A DNA stretch of 64,000 nt, taken from assembly GCA_015847255.1 (NCBI GenBank), contig JADLZK010008562.1, positions 143,717 through 207,716 of the forward strand. Direction: 5' to 3'. Below, piece after piece: positions 23,200-33,969 of this stretch (position 1 is its first letter; every line of letters starts with the position of its first letter). The notes below the pieces were generated by a model. That model saw nothing but the letters and a program-made list of their open reading frames with translations. It was not told the DNA's origin and did not search any database. The DNA comes from Hyparrhenia diplandra (Eukaryota; Streptophyta; Magnoliopsida; Poales; Poaceae). The position numbers were made by a program, and so were the translations under genes.

Positions 23200-24289
23200 C
23201 TTTAATAGGTTATATTTCTCATGAATATTTTGTAGCACTGCATTTATAGTCATGGTCTGAGAAGTTCTGATAGTTAACACAGCAGTAGCTCTTCTTATTG
23301 CCGCCTCCTTGTTTTTGGTTTAACCTTCACCACTGATTATCGCCGTTGGTAGGAGAGATCCATTCTCTAGAAGCCACAAGAAAGCTTTACTTTTTGGGGA
23401 TTAATTTTAGCTTCCCAGATATGTTGGTGTGACAAACCTTAGTCAAGTAGAGTTAACTGTTCATACGTTGACTTAACAGAGAAAGTCCTGAATTTGTCCA
23501 TTTCCACCTAATGATGCCTTCATGTTACCTGTCTCCATAAGTTTAACTGCCAACTTGTAGCCCTGCTACTGTATATATACTGCATTTGTTTTTCATCACA
23601 AAGTTCAAACAGTACAGGTTTATATGGCTTTGCCATGGTTGCATCAGGTTCCAAGCTGTAGGTCACCTGTACTGTCGAGCAATTGAACCTGCTTATTCTA
23701 GTTCTAGCTGCTTAATGTGCTTAATTCATGTTTTTGCAGGTTTCAGCTTTTGAACAGGAGATCTAGTCACACTGTTGACGAAGGCACTGAGACTCTTAAC
23801 ACTTTAAAATGCATGTGGAATGAGGATGTTAGCCACGAGGATAACTGATGGCGCCTTAATTGTGTGTATGCTGGCAATTCCGGATCTTATATATTATCAT
23901 GTCATCTACAAAGTTATCGCACTTGGTCTGGTCTAGGAGGCACTGCAACTCTCGCACGTTGTATTCATGTACATATTTGCCATGCGTTTTGTTTCTCGCT
24001 CAGCAATCAGCATCGGTCGGATCATGCACGCTCTATGTTAGTACTTCATAATAGAAGGAAGCTAGTGGCACTTCATCATATCTGCTGTTCGCGTAGCGCC
24101 TCGATGCTACTGTTCCATAATGTTTACTGATTGCAGTTCAGAGCTGGTGCTAGTAGACCTGCGTTACATGCTTCAAAAATTTGTCGGTCGGTTTCTTCTT
24201 TCCTATAATGGGTCGCTGACTCGCTGTTTCACTTTGTTTATTTGAACCTTATATTATCATCTACTATATGTTTTAATCGAACTAGTACT
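23200..24289 (+). other. Probable 3' untranslated region and flank of the F-box gene
   Basis: No coding frame is supported. A good acceptor (TTTTTGCAG near 23738) suggests that the 3' untranslated region is spliced. The exact transcript end is not visible. Confidence 0.4.
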
Positions 24290-24500
24290 TACTCCCCGTC
24301 TTAAAATGAGTGACATTTTTGACATTCAGATATTGTATTTGATTGGTCGTCTTATTCAAAAAAAATTGTGCAAATTATAAAGTAAATAAATCATTATTAA
24401 AATATCTTTAATGGTAAAAAAAGTCATTACGAAATAAGTGATTTTTAGTAATTAAAATAATTGTCTGAAAGTCATGAAATTTTATTTGACACTGTTTTAT
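24290..24500. mobile_element. MITE, Stowaway-like, right end degraded
   Basis: It starts TA-CTCCCCGTCTTAAAATGAG, then TGACATTTTTGACATTCAG, the standard opening of a grass MITE family. The interior ATTGTCTGAAAGTCATGAAA near the right side also fits. The right terminus should read as the inverse of the left end but is degraded (TTTATTTGACACTG), so the end coordinate is approximate. Confidence 0.6.
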
Positions 24501-25028
24501 TGCGTGATCTACCTGTATAAAAATTTTGGGACCATTTGGAGAAAGTTTATTTATCTTGTTATTATGTGTTCATTAGCGAAGCACAAGCGGAGGTGCCTGC
24601 AGTCGCACTGAGCCTGCACCGCCGCACGTCGATGCTCCACCAACGCTGCGCAAGTTCGTTTTGATGTAGTGGTGTGGCCTATTTGGACACGCTGCGCAAG
24701 TTCATTTTTGACGTAGTGGCGTGGCATATGGTTGCCGCCGTCGAGATGGTCGTCGGTGCTGTCGTTGATTAGCCGTCGTCGGGGCTCGCTGCCTGGCCGT
24801 GAACAGCTTGACGACGACGAGGTGGTCGATGACGACGCGCTGCTGTGAGCGACGACATGTGCGACTAGCAGCGAGGCGGCACTGCTGGTGGTTGCGTGCG
24901 TGTGCTGTGCAGGAGGGACATGTGGTGGTGATGGAATGTCTCTCTCAGTAGGAGGAAGTGCTCTCCTTTTTATTGGCGAGGGCTAGGGTAGCTAGCCCTG
25001 GCTTCGAGGCGCCGCCTATTAGATGAAT
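24501..25028. other. No gene recognised; GC-rich segment with a short direct repeat
   Basis: A GC-rich stretch follows the MITE. ACGCTGCGCAAGTTCGTTTT is repeated with few changes about 48 bases later, each copy followed by GACGTAGTGGYGTGGC-type sequence. No protein family is recognisable. Confidence 0.4.
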
Positions 25029-25324
25029 GTGTCATATATATTGTAACGTGTCAAGCCATAACTTATGTCACTGCTACAAAAGGCTACTAAGGGGGCGCTG
25101 GTTTTTTGATTAGGGCGGCTCATACATTGAGCCCCTATAGTATCTTAAAATCCTTGTGGAAGATAAGCCGCCCCTACCGATGGCACATTAGGGGCGGCTC
25201 GTGTACCAGCCGCCCCTATTGTTATCAAGGGCGGTTCAATCACCACCGCCCGTCTTGTAGTCCACAATAGGGGCGACTCTATATTGATGCGCCCCTACAA
25301 AGTGGGTTGCCGAATTTTAAAAAT

Positions 25325-25770
25325 AAGACACTAAAATTATAATTTAAGAAAACGACCTTAAATGGAAAAACTTCCTAAATAACAATTGTAGATCTTGAAA
25401 AGTTATGAATCTTTGTTGTTGACCACTTTTTCATTTGCATTTATTTGATGCCTCAAAAAGTGGGTTTGAATGTGTAAATTTTAAAACTTGAATTTTCCAA
25501 ACGAACTAGGATGGAAAAACTTCCTAAATAACAATTGTAGATCTCAAAAGTTATGAAACTTTGTAGTTGGCCACTTTTTTAGTTTGAAATCATCTAGTCA
25601 TGCAAAAAGCTGTGTTCAAATGTCTCAAATTTGAAATTCAAATTTAAAGAACGCGACCTCGGACTAAAAAACTTTCTAAATATGAAATGTAGATCTTGAA
25701 AAGTTATGAAACTTTTTAGTTGACCACTTTTTAGTTTGAATCCGTTTAGGGCCTCAAATAGTCGATTTAC
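25325..25770. repeat. Three tandem copies of an AT-rich unit of about 152 bp
   Basis: Each copy contains GGAAAAACTTCCTAAATAAC or a close variant, then TTGTAGATCTTGAAAAGTTA and GAAACTTTGTAGTTGACCAC. The anchors lie near 25363, 25514 and 25667. Related units occur in the CACTA-type elements at 37890-38753 and 62134-63416. Confidence 0.8.
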
Positions 25771-25844
25771 ACTTGGATTTGTATAATATGTGGGGACGCG
25801 GAATGGGATATGAACACATGCAAGTGTGCAACGCAGTTGAGGGG

Positions 25845-25905
25845 AGGGTTGAGATCTTGCGAAGCTTGAGGTCGTGGGTTTGAATCCTCGACGGCCCCAA
25901 CATTT
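25845..25905 (+). other. tRNA-like segment with B-box motif inside the CACTA element
   Basis: GTGGGTTTGAATCCTCG matches the T-arm / Pol III B box consensus GGTTCRANYCC. The preceding bases do not fold into a full cloverleaf that I can support, so this is not called a tRNA gene. Confidence 0.35.
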
Positions 25906-26429
25906 GCAAAAAGCTTGAAAAAATCACCATGTGTAGGGGATGTGGGTGGCTGGTCGGTGGGGTCCTTCCCGATTAAAAAAATCTTTTGCTTTTTTTTTTT
26001 GAATTTTGAAAATGCGAAATCTAGGATTCATATTAGGGGGGGCGGCTGGTACGACGAGCCGCCCGATGTGGCCTCATTAGGGCGGCCGAGGGAACCGCCC
26101 ATAAAGTGAAAGCACATTAGGAGCGAGATAGTTAGGGCGGCTCCAAAAACCGCCCCTAATGAGCATCTGGGCCGCCCCTAAAGAAGACGCTTGTAGTAGT
26201 GTGTGCCATGGCATAGCCGGATTATAACGGCCTGACCAGGATCTGGTGGCGCACGGTGATCCTTGGAGGTCATGGTAGAGCTGAGATAGACTTGAGTTGT
26301 TAGATCGGTGGTTAGGATAGGTATCCCCTCAACTAACTACCTTGTAAGCTATGTCTTGTACATCTATATAAGAATGAACACGTACATGTGATGAGCCAAG
26401 AGGCAGTCACGGTTGCCATAGATTTTACA

Positions 26430-26442
26430 TCGTACCAGAGCT
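26430..26442 (+). promoter_or_regulatory. Degenerate primer-binding site of the copia element
   Basis: CGTACCAGAGCTA resembles the initiator-tRNA-complementary TGGTATCAGAGC with two or three changes. It lies between the LTR-like end and the gag start, as expected. Confidence 0.5.
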
Positions 26443-26466
26443 ACTCTTCCATAAAAACATCTAGCC

Positions 26467-27360
26467 ATGTCTTCATCTTACTCTAGCGCCGGCTCCCATC
26501 GCTCGCCCTTCGCCCCCTATCTCAGAAGCGACGGGACAACTTCCCTGCTATGGAGTGCACTAATCCTACCGGGCGTCGGGCGGCACAGTTCGAGGGCTAT
26601 CTGGATGGAACCACCGTTCCTTTGGAGAAGACGCTGAAGGTCGTGGAAGGACAAGACAAAGATCACCGCTGTCAACCCTTAATACACCAGATGGCACAAG
26701 GAGGACCAGCAGCTGCTGGGACATCTCAACAACTCCCTATGAAAGGAGATCTTGGCGTAGGTGGCTACCAAGCCAACTTCACCATCGGTGTGGACCATGC
26801 TCGTTGACATGTACTCGGTGCAATCTCAAGCCCGAAAGTGACAAATCTTCGCATCTGGTGGCAAATTGCAAGAAGGGCAACCATACTGCTGCAGACCTAC
26901 TTTGCCAAGGTAAAAGCCCTTGGCGATGAACTTGCTGCTTTGGGAAACCGTGGTCGACGGACTAACTGGTCACCTTCATCCTCGCAGGCCTCGACTTTGA
27001 CTACAATCTGCTCGTCTCCGCTGTTCGGGACGTATAGATCCAATCTTGTTGGGAGATTTGTATGCTCAGCTGCTGCTTTGTGACCTTTCGTCTTTAGCTG
27101 CTGCAAGATAACCACAACACCGCCACAACTCCTCTGCGGAACGCCACTTCATGTGGTCGCGGGGGTGCTCATGGCGGGGCTGTAGCCACGGTGGCTTTTG
27201 GTGGTGGTTTTGGTGGGACGTGGTGGAGCCAACTCACCACCGCCACACTCGGGAGGATAGACAACGGACAAACGGGCTTGCCAAGCCTGCAAGAAGGCCC
27301 ATGAGGCCGATGTTTGCTGGCATCACTTTGAAAAAAGATTACCAACCCTACAACAAGTCA
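26467..27360 (+). pseudogene. copia gag, frameshifted
   Basis: ATG 26467 opens MSSSYSSAGSHRSPFAPY, and frames then change several times. Near 27279-27317 the plus strand encodes CQACKKAHEADVC, a CX2CX3HX4C zinc knuckle that binds RNA in nucleocapsids. It is followed by the link to protease. Confidence 0.6.
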
Positions 27361-28012
27361 TTTGGTGCGGTGCAAGGGAGCTATGTCTTTGACACCAACT
27401 GGTATGTAGACAATGGTGCCACCGATCACATCATCTGCAGAGCTAGAGAAGCTCACTGTCACGGACAAGTACAAGGGCAATGACCAAGTCCACACGTAAA
27501 AGCGGTTCAGGTATGGAGATTAGTAATATTGGTCATACAATCTTACATACCCCAAACAAGAAATTTCATCTACAAAATATCCTCCATGTTCCAAGTGCTA
27601 ATAAGAATTTGGTTTTACGTTCATTGCTTTACATCTAATAATGACATCATTGTTGAATTTCATCCTCATTATTTTGTTATAAAGGATTGGGCCATGAAGA
27701 GGTTCCTTCATCGAGGCAAATGTGAGGGAGGTCTCTATCCTCTAAAGCCTGAAGAAACAGGAGCACAAAGCCACAAGCAAGCTTGTCAAGTGAGTCACCC
27801 ATCCACTTGGAGATGGCATAGTCATCTAGGTCATGCATCTTTTTCTATTGTCGAGAGAGTTGTTAAAAACAATTTGCTTCCTTGTTCAGTTGATCAGTGT
27901 GTCGAGCCAGTGTGTGATTCATGCCAAAGAGCAAAGAGTCACCGATTTCCTTATTCTAGCTCAGAAAATAAAAGTGACGCTTCTCTTGATTTGCTTCATT
28001 CGGATGTGTGGG

Positions 28013-29140
28013 GCATCCTAGGGTTTCCCTAGGAAAACTGGAGACACCCTAGGGATACTTTCTTTCCCTAGGAAAGTGTCTCAAAACCGTAGGGAAACTT
28101 ATCGTTTCCCTAGGAAACTTGAAACCCTAGGGGTATTTCTATGGGCGCGAAGCTGAAAACTGAATCTGAAATCTCTCACTCTCCTCTCATGTATATATGC
28201 AGGGCCCATTGCAACCTTATCACTTCATCTCCCACCTACCGCACTCTCTCATTCAAGTTTTTCCCCACCGCACACTTCCATTCTATCTCCTTCTACACCT
28301 GCAGCGCAACCATGGCCATGGAGCAGGAGCGGCTATTGGAGTGCAGGATTCCCCGTGGCCGGTGGAGCGCCTCCTATTCTCTCTCTCCATTCTGCTTTCT
28401 CTCATGGAGGCTCGCATGCTGAGGACGGGCTCGCATGGAGGCCAAACATGAGGACGGAAAGTGAGATGCAGGGGAGATCTAGCGGGAGCTCAGTTCATGG
28501 TAAGCATTTTCTTCTCATGTTCTATTTTTAGTCATCCTAAGAATTTCCTTCTCATGTTCTATTTTTGGTCATCCATCTCCTTGCTTCAAGACAAGATTCA
28601 TGCTTGATAATCTGATTCTTCTTTTTTCTTTCAGCTGAGCCGGTGATATTTTGTTGATTTGGATGACTCCAAGCTATTTTTAGCCTGCTGGTGCTGTCAT
28701 GAGGATGCCAGGGGATGGAGCTCGGCTACCGGGCCCAAGGCCGACGCGGCGCTGGTCAAGGAAAATCGCCGGACTCGCATGACGTTGGTGGCCGGGGCTA
28801 GGGGTTACACGGTGCTCGGGGCCGGGGGCGGAGCTCGCCGGGGCCTGCGTGGCGGGCGGGGCGGGGGAGCTCGCCGTGGTTGCACGCTGGGACCTGGGAC
28901 CGAGCTCCCACGTTGTGGGGCCTATTTTTATTGTTCCGGACAGATTCCCTAGGTTTTTAATTTCCTAGGGAAATCTTTCCCTAGGGTATTATGTCAAAAC
29001 CGTAGGGCACTCGCCATTTCCCCGTCGAAATTTTCCCTAGAATCGTTTCCCTACCAAATTTCCTAGGGAAATGATTTCCCTAGGGTTTTTCAAGCATATC
29101 CCTAGGGTTTTGGCTCTAGGGAAACATGAGGATTCCAAAG
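28013..29140. mobile_element. Nested insertion with TTTCCCTAGG subterminal repeats (about 1.1 kb)
   Basis: Its ends are imperfect inverted repeats (ATCCTAGGGTTTCCCTAGG against ATCCTCATGTTTCCCTAGA). Both flanks hold many copies of TTTCCCTAGGG in both orientations. The copia integrase resumes on either side, so the boundaries are known to about ten bases, but I cannot see a clean target duplication. Subterminal motif clusters of this type suggest a hAT-like element. The interior (28141-28950) is GC-rich in places and has an intron-like GTAAGC...TTTCAG pair (28500-28634), as if a gene piece had been captured. Confidence 0.65.
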
Positions 29141-29314
29141 AGTACCCCTATTTCTGCTGGTAACCATTGTTACTATGTCTCATTCATTGATGATTACGGT
29201 AGATATACATGGATATATCTACTAAAGCATAAGTCTGAGGTCTTCCAAATCTTTAGAAACTTCCACAGTTTTGTTAAAAAGAAAATTCAACAAGAAAATT
29301 GTTAGGATGCAAAC

Positions 29315-29489
29315 CTATGTTACACGAGTGCGGGTGCGGGTATCCGATCACGATACATTATATGATACGCGGATACACACTTTCTCAAAAGAAAACCCAC
29401 TAAAATGGTGTATCCGAGTATCTGTATCCACGTATCCGACGAGTATCGGATACGGATACGTCACCCCCTTAGAGTATCCGTGTAACATA
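29315..29489. mobile_element. 175-bp MITE with a 9-bp target duplication
   Basis: The ends CTATGTTACACGAGTGCGGG and the inverse of GAGTATCCGTGTAACATA match. The 9-bp GATGCAAAC is duplicated exactly (29306-29314 and 29490-29498). A 9-bp duplication points to a Mutator-type MITE. The interior repeats GTATCCG-type motifs in both orientations. It interrupts the copia integrase frame. Confidence 0.85.
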
Positions 29490-29868
29490 GATGCAAACTG
29501 ATTGAGGAGGAGAATATGAGAACTTGAACTCCTTTTTCCAACAACTTGGATTACACATCGAGTATCTTGGATTACCAACAAAATGGGTGTGCCAAGAGAA
29601 AACACTGCCATATCGTGGAGATGGGGCTATCCCTCCTAGCTCATGCTTCTATGCCTGTCAAATATAGGGACCAAGCTTTCATAGCTGCCACTTCTATCAT
29701 CAATATCCTCCCTACCAAAGTTCTCCAAAACAAAACCCTAGTAGAGCTTCTTCTTCAGGAGAAACCACACTATGCCTCGCTTCATGTGTTCAGTTGTGCA
29801 TGTTGGCTAAATTTGCGGCCATAGAACACTAGAAAACTCTCCTTTAGATCCAGCCAATGTGTTGTCAT

Positions 29869-30253
29869 TGTTCCTTGCTGTTTGTTCATGTCGCTATATC
29901 AATTGTTCCACTACTATCGAGTGGTTTGTGTTGTGAAGATGTTTATCTTATTGTCATTTTCATGTTCACTGTGTTCTGCTGCTTTAATCATGTGGTGACT
30001 GGTGAACACAATTAAGCCAGATTCAGTTTGCGATCCTTTTGTTGCCCACAGATCTTGCTTATTGTGTATGAATTGTCATCTAATAAACTCAGGACGTTCC
30101 ATCTTCATTTTCAAGAATTGCTGTTATTCAGTTTAACGGGGCATGAACCGTCGATAGACATGGTTTGGTTGCAAAAACCACGTGGAATTGAAATGCGAGT
30201 TTCTACAGGATTTCTATTTTGAAGTCCCATAACTATTATGGTAAATGTCCACC
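29869..30253. other. No gene recognised
   Basis: The copia similarity ends near 29868. The remaining bases show no family or element ends. Confidence 0.4.
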
Positions 30254-30267
30254 CACACTACATTCTT

Positions 30268-30352
30268 CGAGGACTGGACGATAGCCCGGATAGTTAGCTT
30301 CCCATGTGTGGAAGCAACTGCTCCTAGATTCGGTTGGGTCTCGGTTTTTTTT
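30268..30352 (+). mobile_element. Short T-tailed tRNA-derived SINE
   Basis: GAGGACTGGACGATAGCCCG, then GTTAGCTTCCCATGTGTGGAAGCAACTG-type sequence, matches the 5' half of the SINE at 60355-60521. It is shortened and ends in a T run. A perfect 14-bp duplication CACACTACATTCTT flanks it (30254-30267 and 30353-30366), the mark of LINE-type insertion. The B box is mutated. Confidence 0.85.
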
Positions 30353-30366
30353 CACACTACATTCTT

Positions 30367-31112
30367 TATTTTTTTAAAAAAAAAACAAAAAGAGGAAATG
30401 GAGATATATGAAATCGGAAGGGTGGATCAACAACGCGGAACACAAGCATATGCTACGAGAGTACATATTCCTAAGATATATGAAATGTGAAAAAGATATA
30501 TTCCCCAAGGGAGTTATTACAATGAAAACAACGATCATAGTAGTAGACTGATTTGAATGGGCGGGGTATTATTGAAGATGTTTCCACACATGCATGTTCC
30601 TTGCTACACTGTCATGATACGTGAAGCTGACACCGGCGAAGGCAACGTTGAGTCTGACGAAGCTGAACCTGTCTCTGCATTTGCTGATCAGGAAGGGGCA
30701 ACATGGAACATCGATGGTGGGCCAGCCTCGTCCAAGCCCAAGCGAATCCGCAAGCCCATCACCAAGTACTCAGGGCCCAGCTGGGAATGAATGGGTTCAT
30801 CGTGGTAAAAGAGAAGGGGAGAGCAGGTTTGGAGAGCAAGTTGAATCTGATAGGAATAGACAGGCCGGCTGCGTCCGAAGTCGACGGCGGCGAGCACCTT
30901 GCTCTGTCCGGCCGGTGTACCTAGCTACTTCCTGTAAACTCTGTTAAATTCGTCGATTAATACTTGTTGATTGCCACTGAGTTCATACATGTGAGTCGTT
31001 TTAGTTGAGGATGCTGACATACACACAGTTTGAGCCTTGAATCAACAACGCGGAAACATTCATGCTATAGAGCCCAGAGGCTACTAAGTTCCGCCTGAAT
31101 GCCTGATCGAAC
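30367..31112. other. Unassigned segment with one possible coding fragment
   Basis: A plus-strand frame at 30557-30790 includes EAEPVSAFADQEGATWNIDG and SKPKRIRKPITKYSGPSWE before a stop. The composition is protein-like but I recognise no family. It may be the C-terminal piece of a mobile-element protein. Otherwise the stretch is the 3' flank of the minus-strand protease gene. Confidence 0.3.
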
Positions 31113-32482
31113 TTAAGATGTGTCGGCGACGAAGTCCCAGACGATGGTCCGAACGGCGACAGGGATCCTCACCGAGTGCTTCTTGCCATCATCCAGCCAT
31201 GTTAGGCTCCCGAACGTGTAGCCACCCTGCACTCTCTGCTTCGCCACGAACGTCACCTTAAACGTGGCGTTCCTAGCGCCACCTTTCTTGAAGGAGATCA
31301 CTGGAGGCTCCACGCTCATCCTCACGCCCGCCGGCGCCTCCACCACGGCCCGGTACGTCGCCGCCGCCTTGGCCGGCCCGACGTTGGTGACGGTGCGCTG
31401 GACCGTGACAGACTCCTTGAGGTCGGGCACGGCGATGGAGGGAGGTTGAGCTCTTCAGCGGAGAGGTCGTCGTTGTTGTAGTCCTCCGGTGTGATGTCGT
31501 ATACCAGGCCGGGGTCCATGGCCTTGTCCGGCTGTATGAGGCCGCCGCCGAAGTCGAAGGGGTCGGCCGGTTTCCTTTGCACTGAGTTGGCTTGGATTGG
31601 CAGGCCGAATCGATCGGTCACCGATGCTGAAGCAGACGTACAATACAGTAGCTTCTTAGCGTTGCATGTTAGGCTGACATTGTCACTGCTTTTTATTTAA
31701 TTATATATGCCCGTCCTGCCCTACCTGTGGTAACAATGGCGGATTTGATCATGGCAGGCGACCAGTCCGGGTGAACCGACTTGAGCAAGGCGACGACTGC
31801 GGCGACATGAGGGCATGCCATGGATGTCCCGGACATGAGCTCGTACGAATCACCCTTGGCTGCCAAGATGCTCACTCCAGGAGCAGCTATGTCCGGCTGT
31901 CGATCGTCCAAACACAAACCAAGGGCGCAGCGTTACGTCATGACAAGAGCTAGCTAGACAACAATCACTGAATCACATCACCTTAAGTATACCGGGGAAC
32001 TGTGCACTGGGGCCCCTCGCCGAGAACGTGGCGACTCTCGGTGAGGCAACCAGGGCTCCGAACACGGTCGCTGCCGGAGATATCTTGGCCACCGGGCTGG
32101 CAAAAGTTCAGGAATGAACACGGCAGGGTATTGATCCCGAGAAGAACGAAGAACAGCAGAGACCATCATAACTGAAAAGTCAATACCTGTCGTCACCTAG
32201 ATGCTGGATGATCCTGAATATGGTTTCTCTGTCCACCACCACGCAGGGCATGTGGCCTTGGCAGTACTCCTGGTAGTCGAGGCCGTCGGTGCTTTACTGC
32301 TCGAAGATTATGCCCTTGGCCCCGCCGGCGATGGCGGCTTGTGTGGCCTTGATAAACTCTGTACTGGGAGGATAGGTCTGCGGGAACGGCGGTGCGACGC
32401 AGACGATGATTTTCCCGGCGATATTTGCGGACCGCAGCTTACTCTCGTCGCAGCTGCAGGAGTTCGTGAAGAGTCTTTGTAA

Positions 32483-33431
32483 AAGTCACTCTTTTAATCA
32501 TCATTTGTATAGATAATATGTGCATAAAAATCATTTTTCTATATCTTTTCACTCTTGAATAGCTTTTCTATGACTTGTGATGCACAATCTAGCTAGAAAG
32601 TCATTTTCTCTATCTATCGATCTTTGGCTACCGCGAAATCCAAAATAGAGGATGGCTCTAACACTGGATAGCCAATTAAAGTAGAATGTGTTAGAGAGGT
32701 GTTTTTTTTTTCATCAAAATTTCGATTCCTAAGAATTAAAAAGAATATAGCAAGCCTGTTAAAGTTGCTCTATGGAAGTATGTAGGAAATCAAAAGTGCA
32801 TGTCTTACCCCTCGAGTGCCAAATAAAGCGACCTAAACTCATCTTTGCTGTTGGATGCCGTGGAGCGGTTGTGGTAAAAAAGTGATTGCCCCTGCATGTG
32901 ACTCACATTATTTATATATATATATAACCTATTTTGTAACAAAATACAAAATTTAAAACAATCTATGCAATAAGCACTAGAATTTCAACCTAACATGTAA
33001 CAAAATTGCAACAAGTAATGATTTCAAATGGTGACAGCTAAAATATGGATTCATCATGTCAGATATAAGGATGTAACAATATAACTCAATCTTAGGGTTC
33101 ACATCTTCGACATCAGATGTTACCACTGCCTAAAAAGGGATCAGATTACATTAGATCAAAATAATTCCATGGGCCTTCAATCTGCTGCAGCCGAGGAAGA
33201 AAATCAGGGCTAGAAACTGCTAATTAGTGACAAGATCAATTAAATCAGATTTTTGGAGATTAGAGCTGATTAGGTATGTGTAGTGTCATCGGGGCATCGT
33301 TGGAGGTGTTTTGTGGCTGGAGGTCGCCACTAGTCATACGCGTGGCCACCGCACGTGGGAGGGCAACGAAGGTAGCCACAATTGTCAGGGCATTCAGATC
33401 TAATAATTGATTAAAGAGTAAAGTTCATGGT
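32483..33431. other. Intron sequence of the subtilase gene, no element resolved
   Basis: AT-rich sequence with a short (TA)n run near 32916-32936 and a GC-richer patch near 33290-33380. No terminal repeats or coding frame are supported. Confidence 0.4.
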
Positions 33432-33969
33432 GTTCGAACCGAGACTGGGCTCGGCTTCAGATCTGGCCTAGCTCGATACACGCGGACGAGCCGGTGCCTC
33501 CACAGGCCCACCAACCTTCTCAACCCAAAACACTAGTCTGATAGGTGAGGACCGTCCTGCCTTATATGTTGTGCTCCCCCACCTTCAATAACTGACCCAT
33601 GTGGGACTAACCCAACAAAACCCACACGACTCTTGTCAGCTCACATTTTTTGTGTGACCAAGATGACTGGTCCTCGCTTGTAACGGGCTTCATCAACGTG
33701 TGTAACTCTACCGAGATTTGTTGAGCACGCAGCAGAAGCATGGTGTGGGCCCACAACCATTGTTGGAATCGAGACTTCTAGGTCTGGCTTCCGATCTGGC
33801 CTAGCTCGCTATACGCGCACGAGTTGGTGCCTCCACAGGCCCACCGAGCCACAACATATTAAGATCTTGGGCCTCTCAACACAAAAGACTAGCGCGATAG
33901 GTGAGGACCGCCCGCCTTATATGTTGTGCTCCCCCACCATCGATAACCGATGTGGGACTAACCCCAACA
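33432..33969. mobile_element. Candidate TRIM: two direct repeats of about 190-210 bp
   Basis: The copies at 33432-33617 and 33761-33969 both begin TGTT and end CCAACA. They share CTGGCCTAGCTCG, GTGCCTCCACAGGCCCACC, TTATATGTTGTGCTCCCCCA and GATGTGGGACTAACCC-type stretches. They are 143 bp apart. TG...CA borders and this size fit LTRs of a miniature LTR retrotransposon, but I see neither a convincing primer-binding site nor a target duplication. Tandem solo LTRs are the alternative. Confidence 0.5.

Larger units (their letters stand above)
25069..26201. mobile_element. Non-autonomous CACTA element, 1133 bp, target duplication TGT
   Basis: The ends CACTGCTACAA (25069) and TTGTAGTAGTG (to 26201) are inverted and flanked by TGT on both sides (25066-25068 and 26202-26204). 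The subterminal regions carry several GGGGCGGCT / AGCCGCCCC repeats. There is no transposase gene. The interior holds three tandem copies of an AT-rich unit of about 152 bp and a tRNA-like segment. The sequence on both sides resembles one continuous LTR, so it seems to sit in the 5' LTR of the copia element. Confidence 0.92.
26205..29868 (+). mobile_element. Ty1/copia retrotransposon remnant
   Basis: The segment from 26205 to about 26425 reads as the end of a 5' LTR. A primer-binding-like site follows (26430-26442, CGTACCAGAGCTA, close to the copia TGGTATCAGAGC). A gag-like frame begins at 26467. The pol region runs through protease and integrase and stops inside the integrase C-terminal part near 29868; reverse transcriptase, RNase H and the 3' LTR are absent. 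It carries nested insertions at 25069-26201, 28013-29140 and 29315-29489. The copy cannot move by itself. Confidence 0.8.
27361..29868 (+). pseudogene. copia protease and integrase, split by two insertions
   Basis: WYVDNGATDHI near 27400 is the aspartic protease site, with the usual DTGA changed to DNGA. The integrase zinc-binding part follows (WHSHLGHASF and CDSCQRAKSHRF near 27810-27950). The catalytic core begins SDVWG near 28005. The reading is then interrupted at 28013-29140, resumes with YYVSFIDDYGRYTWIYLLKH near 29170, is interrupted again at 29315-29489, and ends with QQNGCAKRKHCHIVEMGLSL and HVFSCACWLNLRP near 29800. The RT region is missing. Confidence 0.8.

Noticed and set aside
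25845..25905. tRNA gene
   Set aside because: Only a B box is present; no acceptor stem or anticodon arm can be paired.
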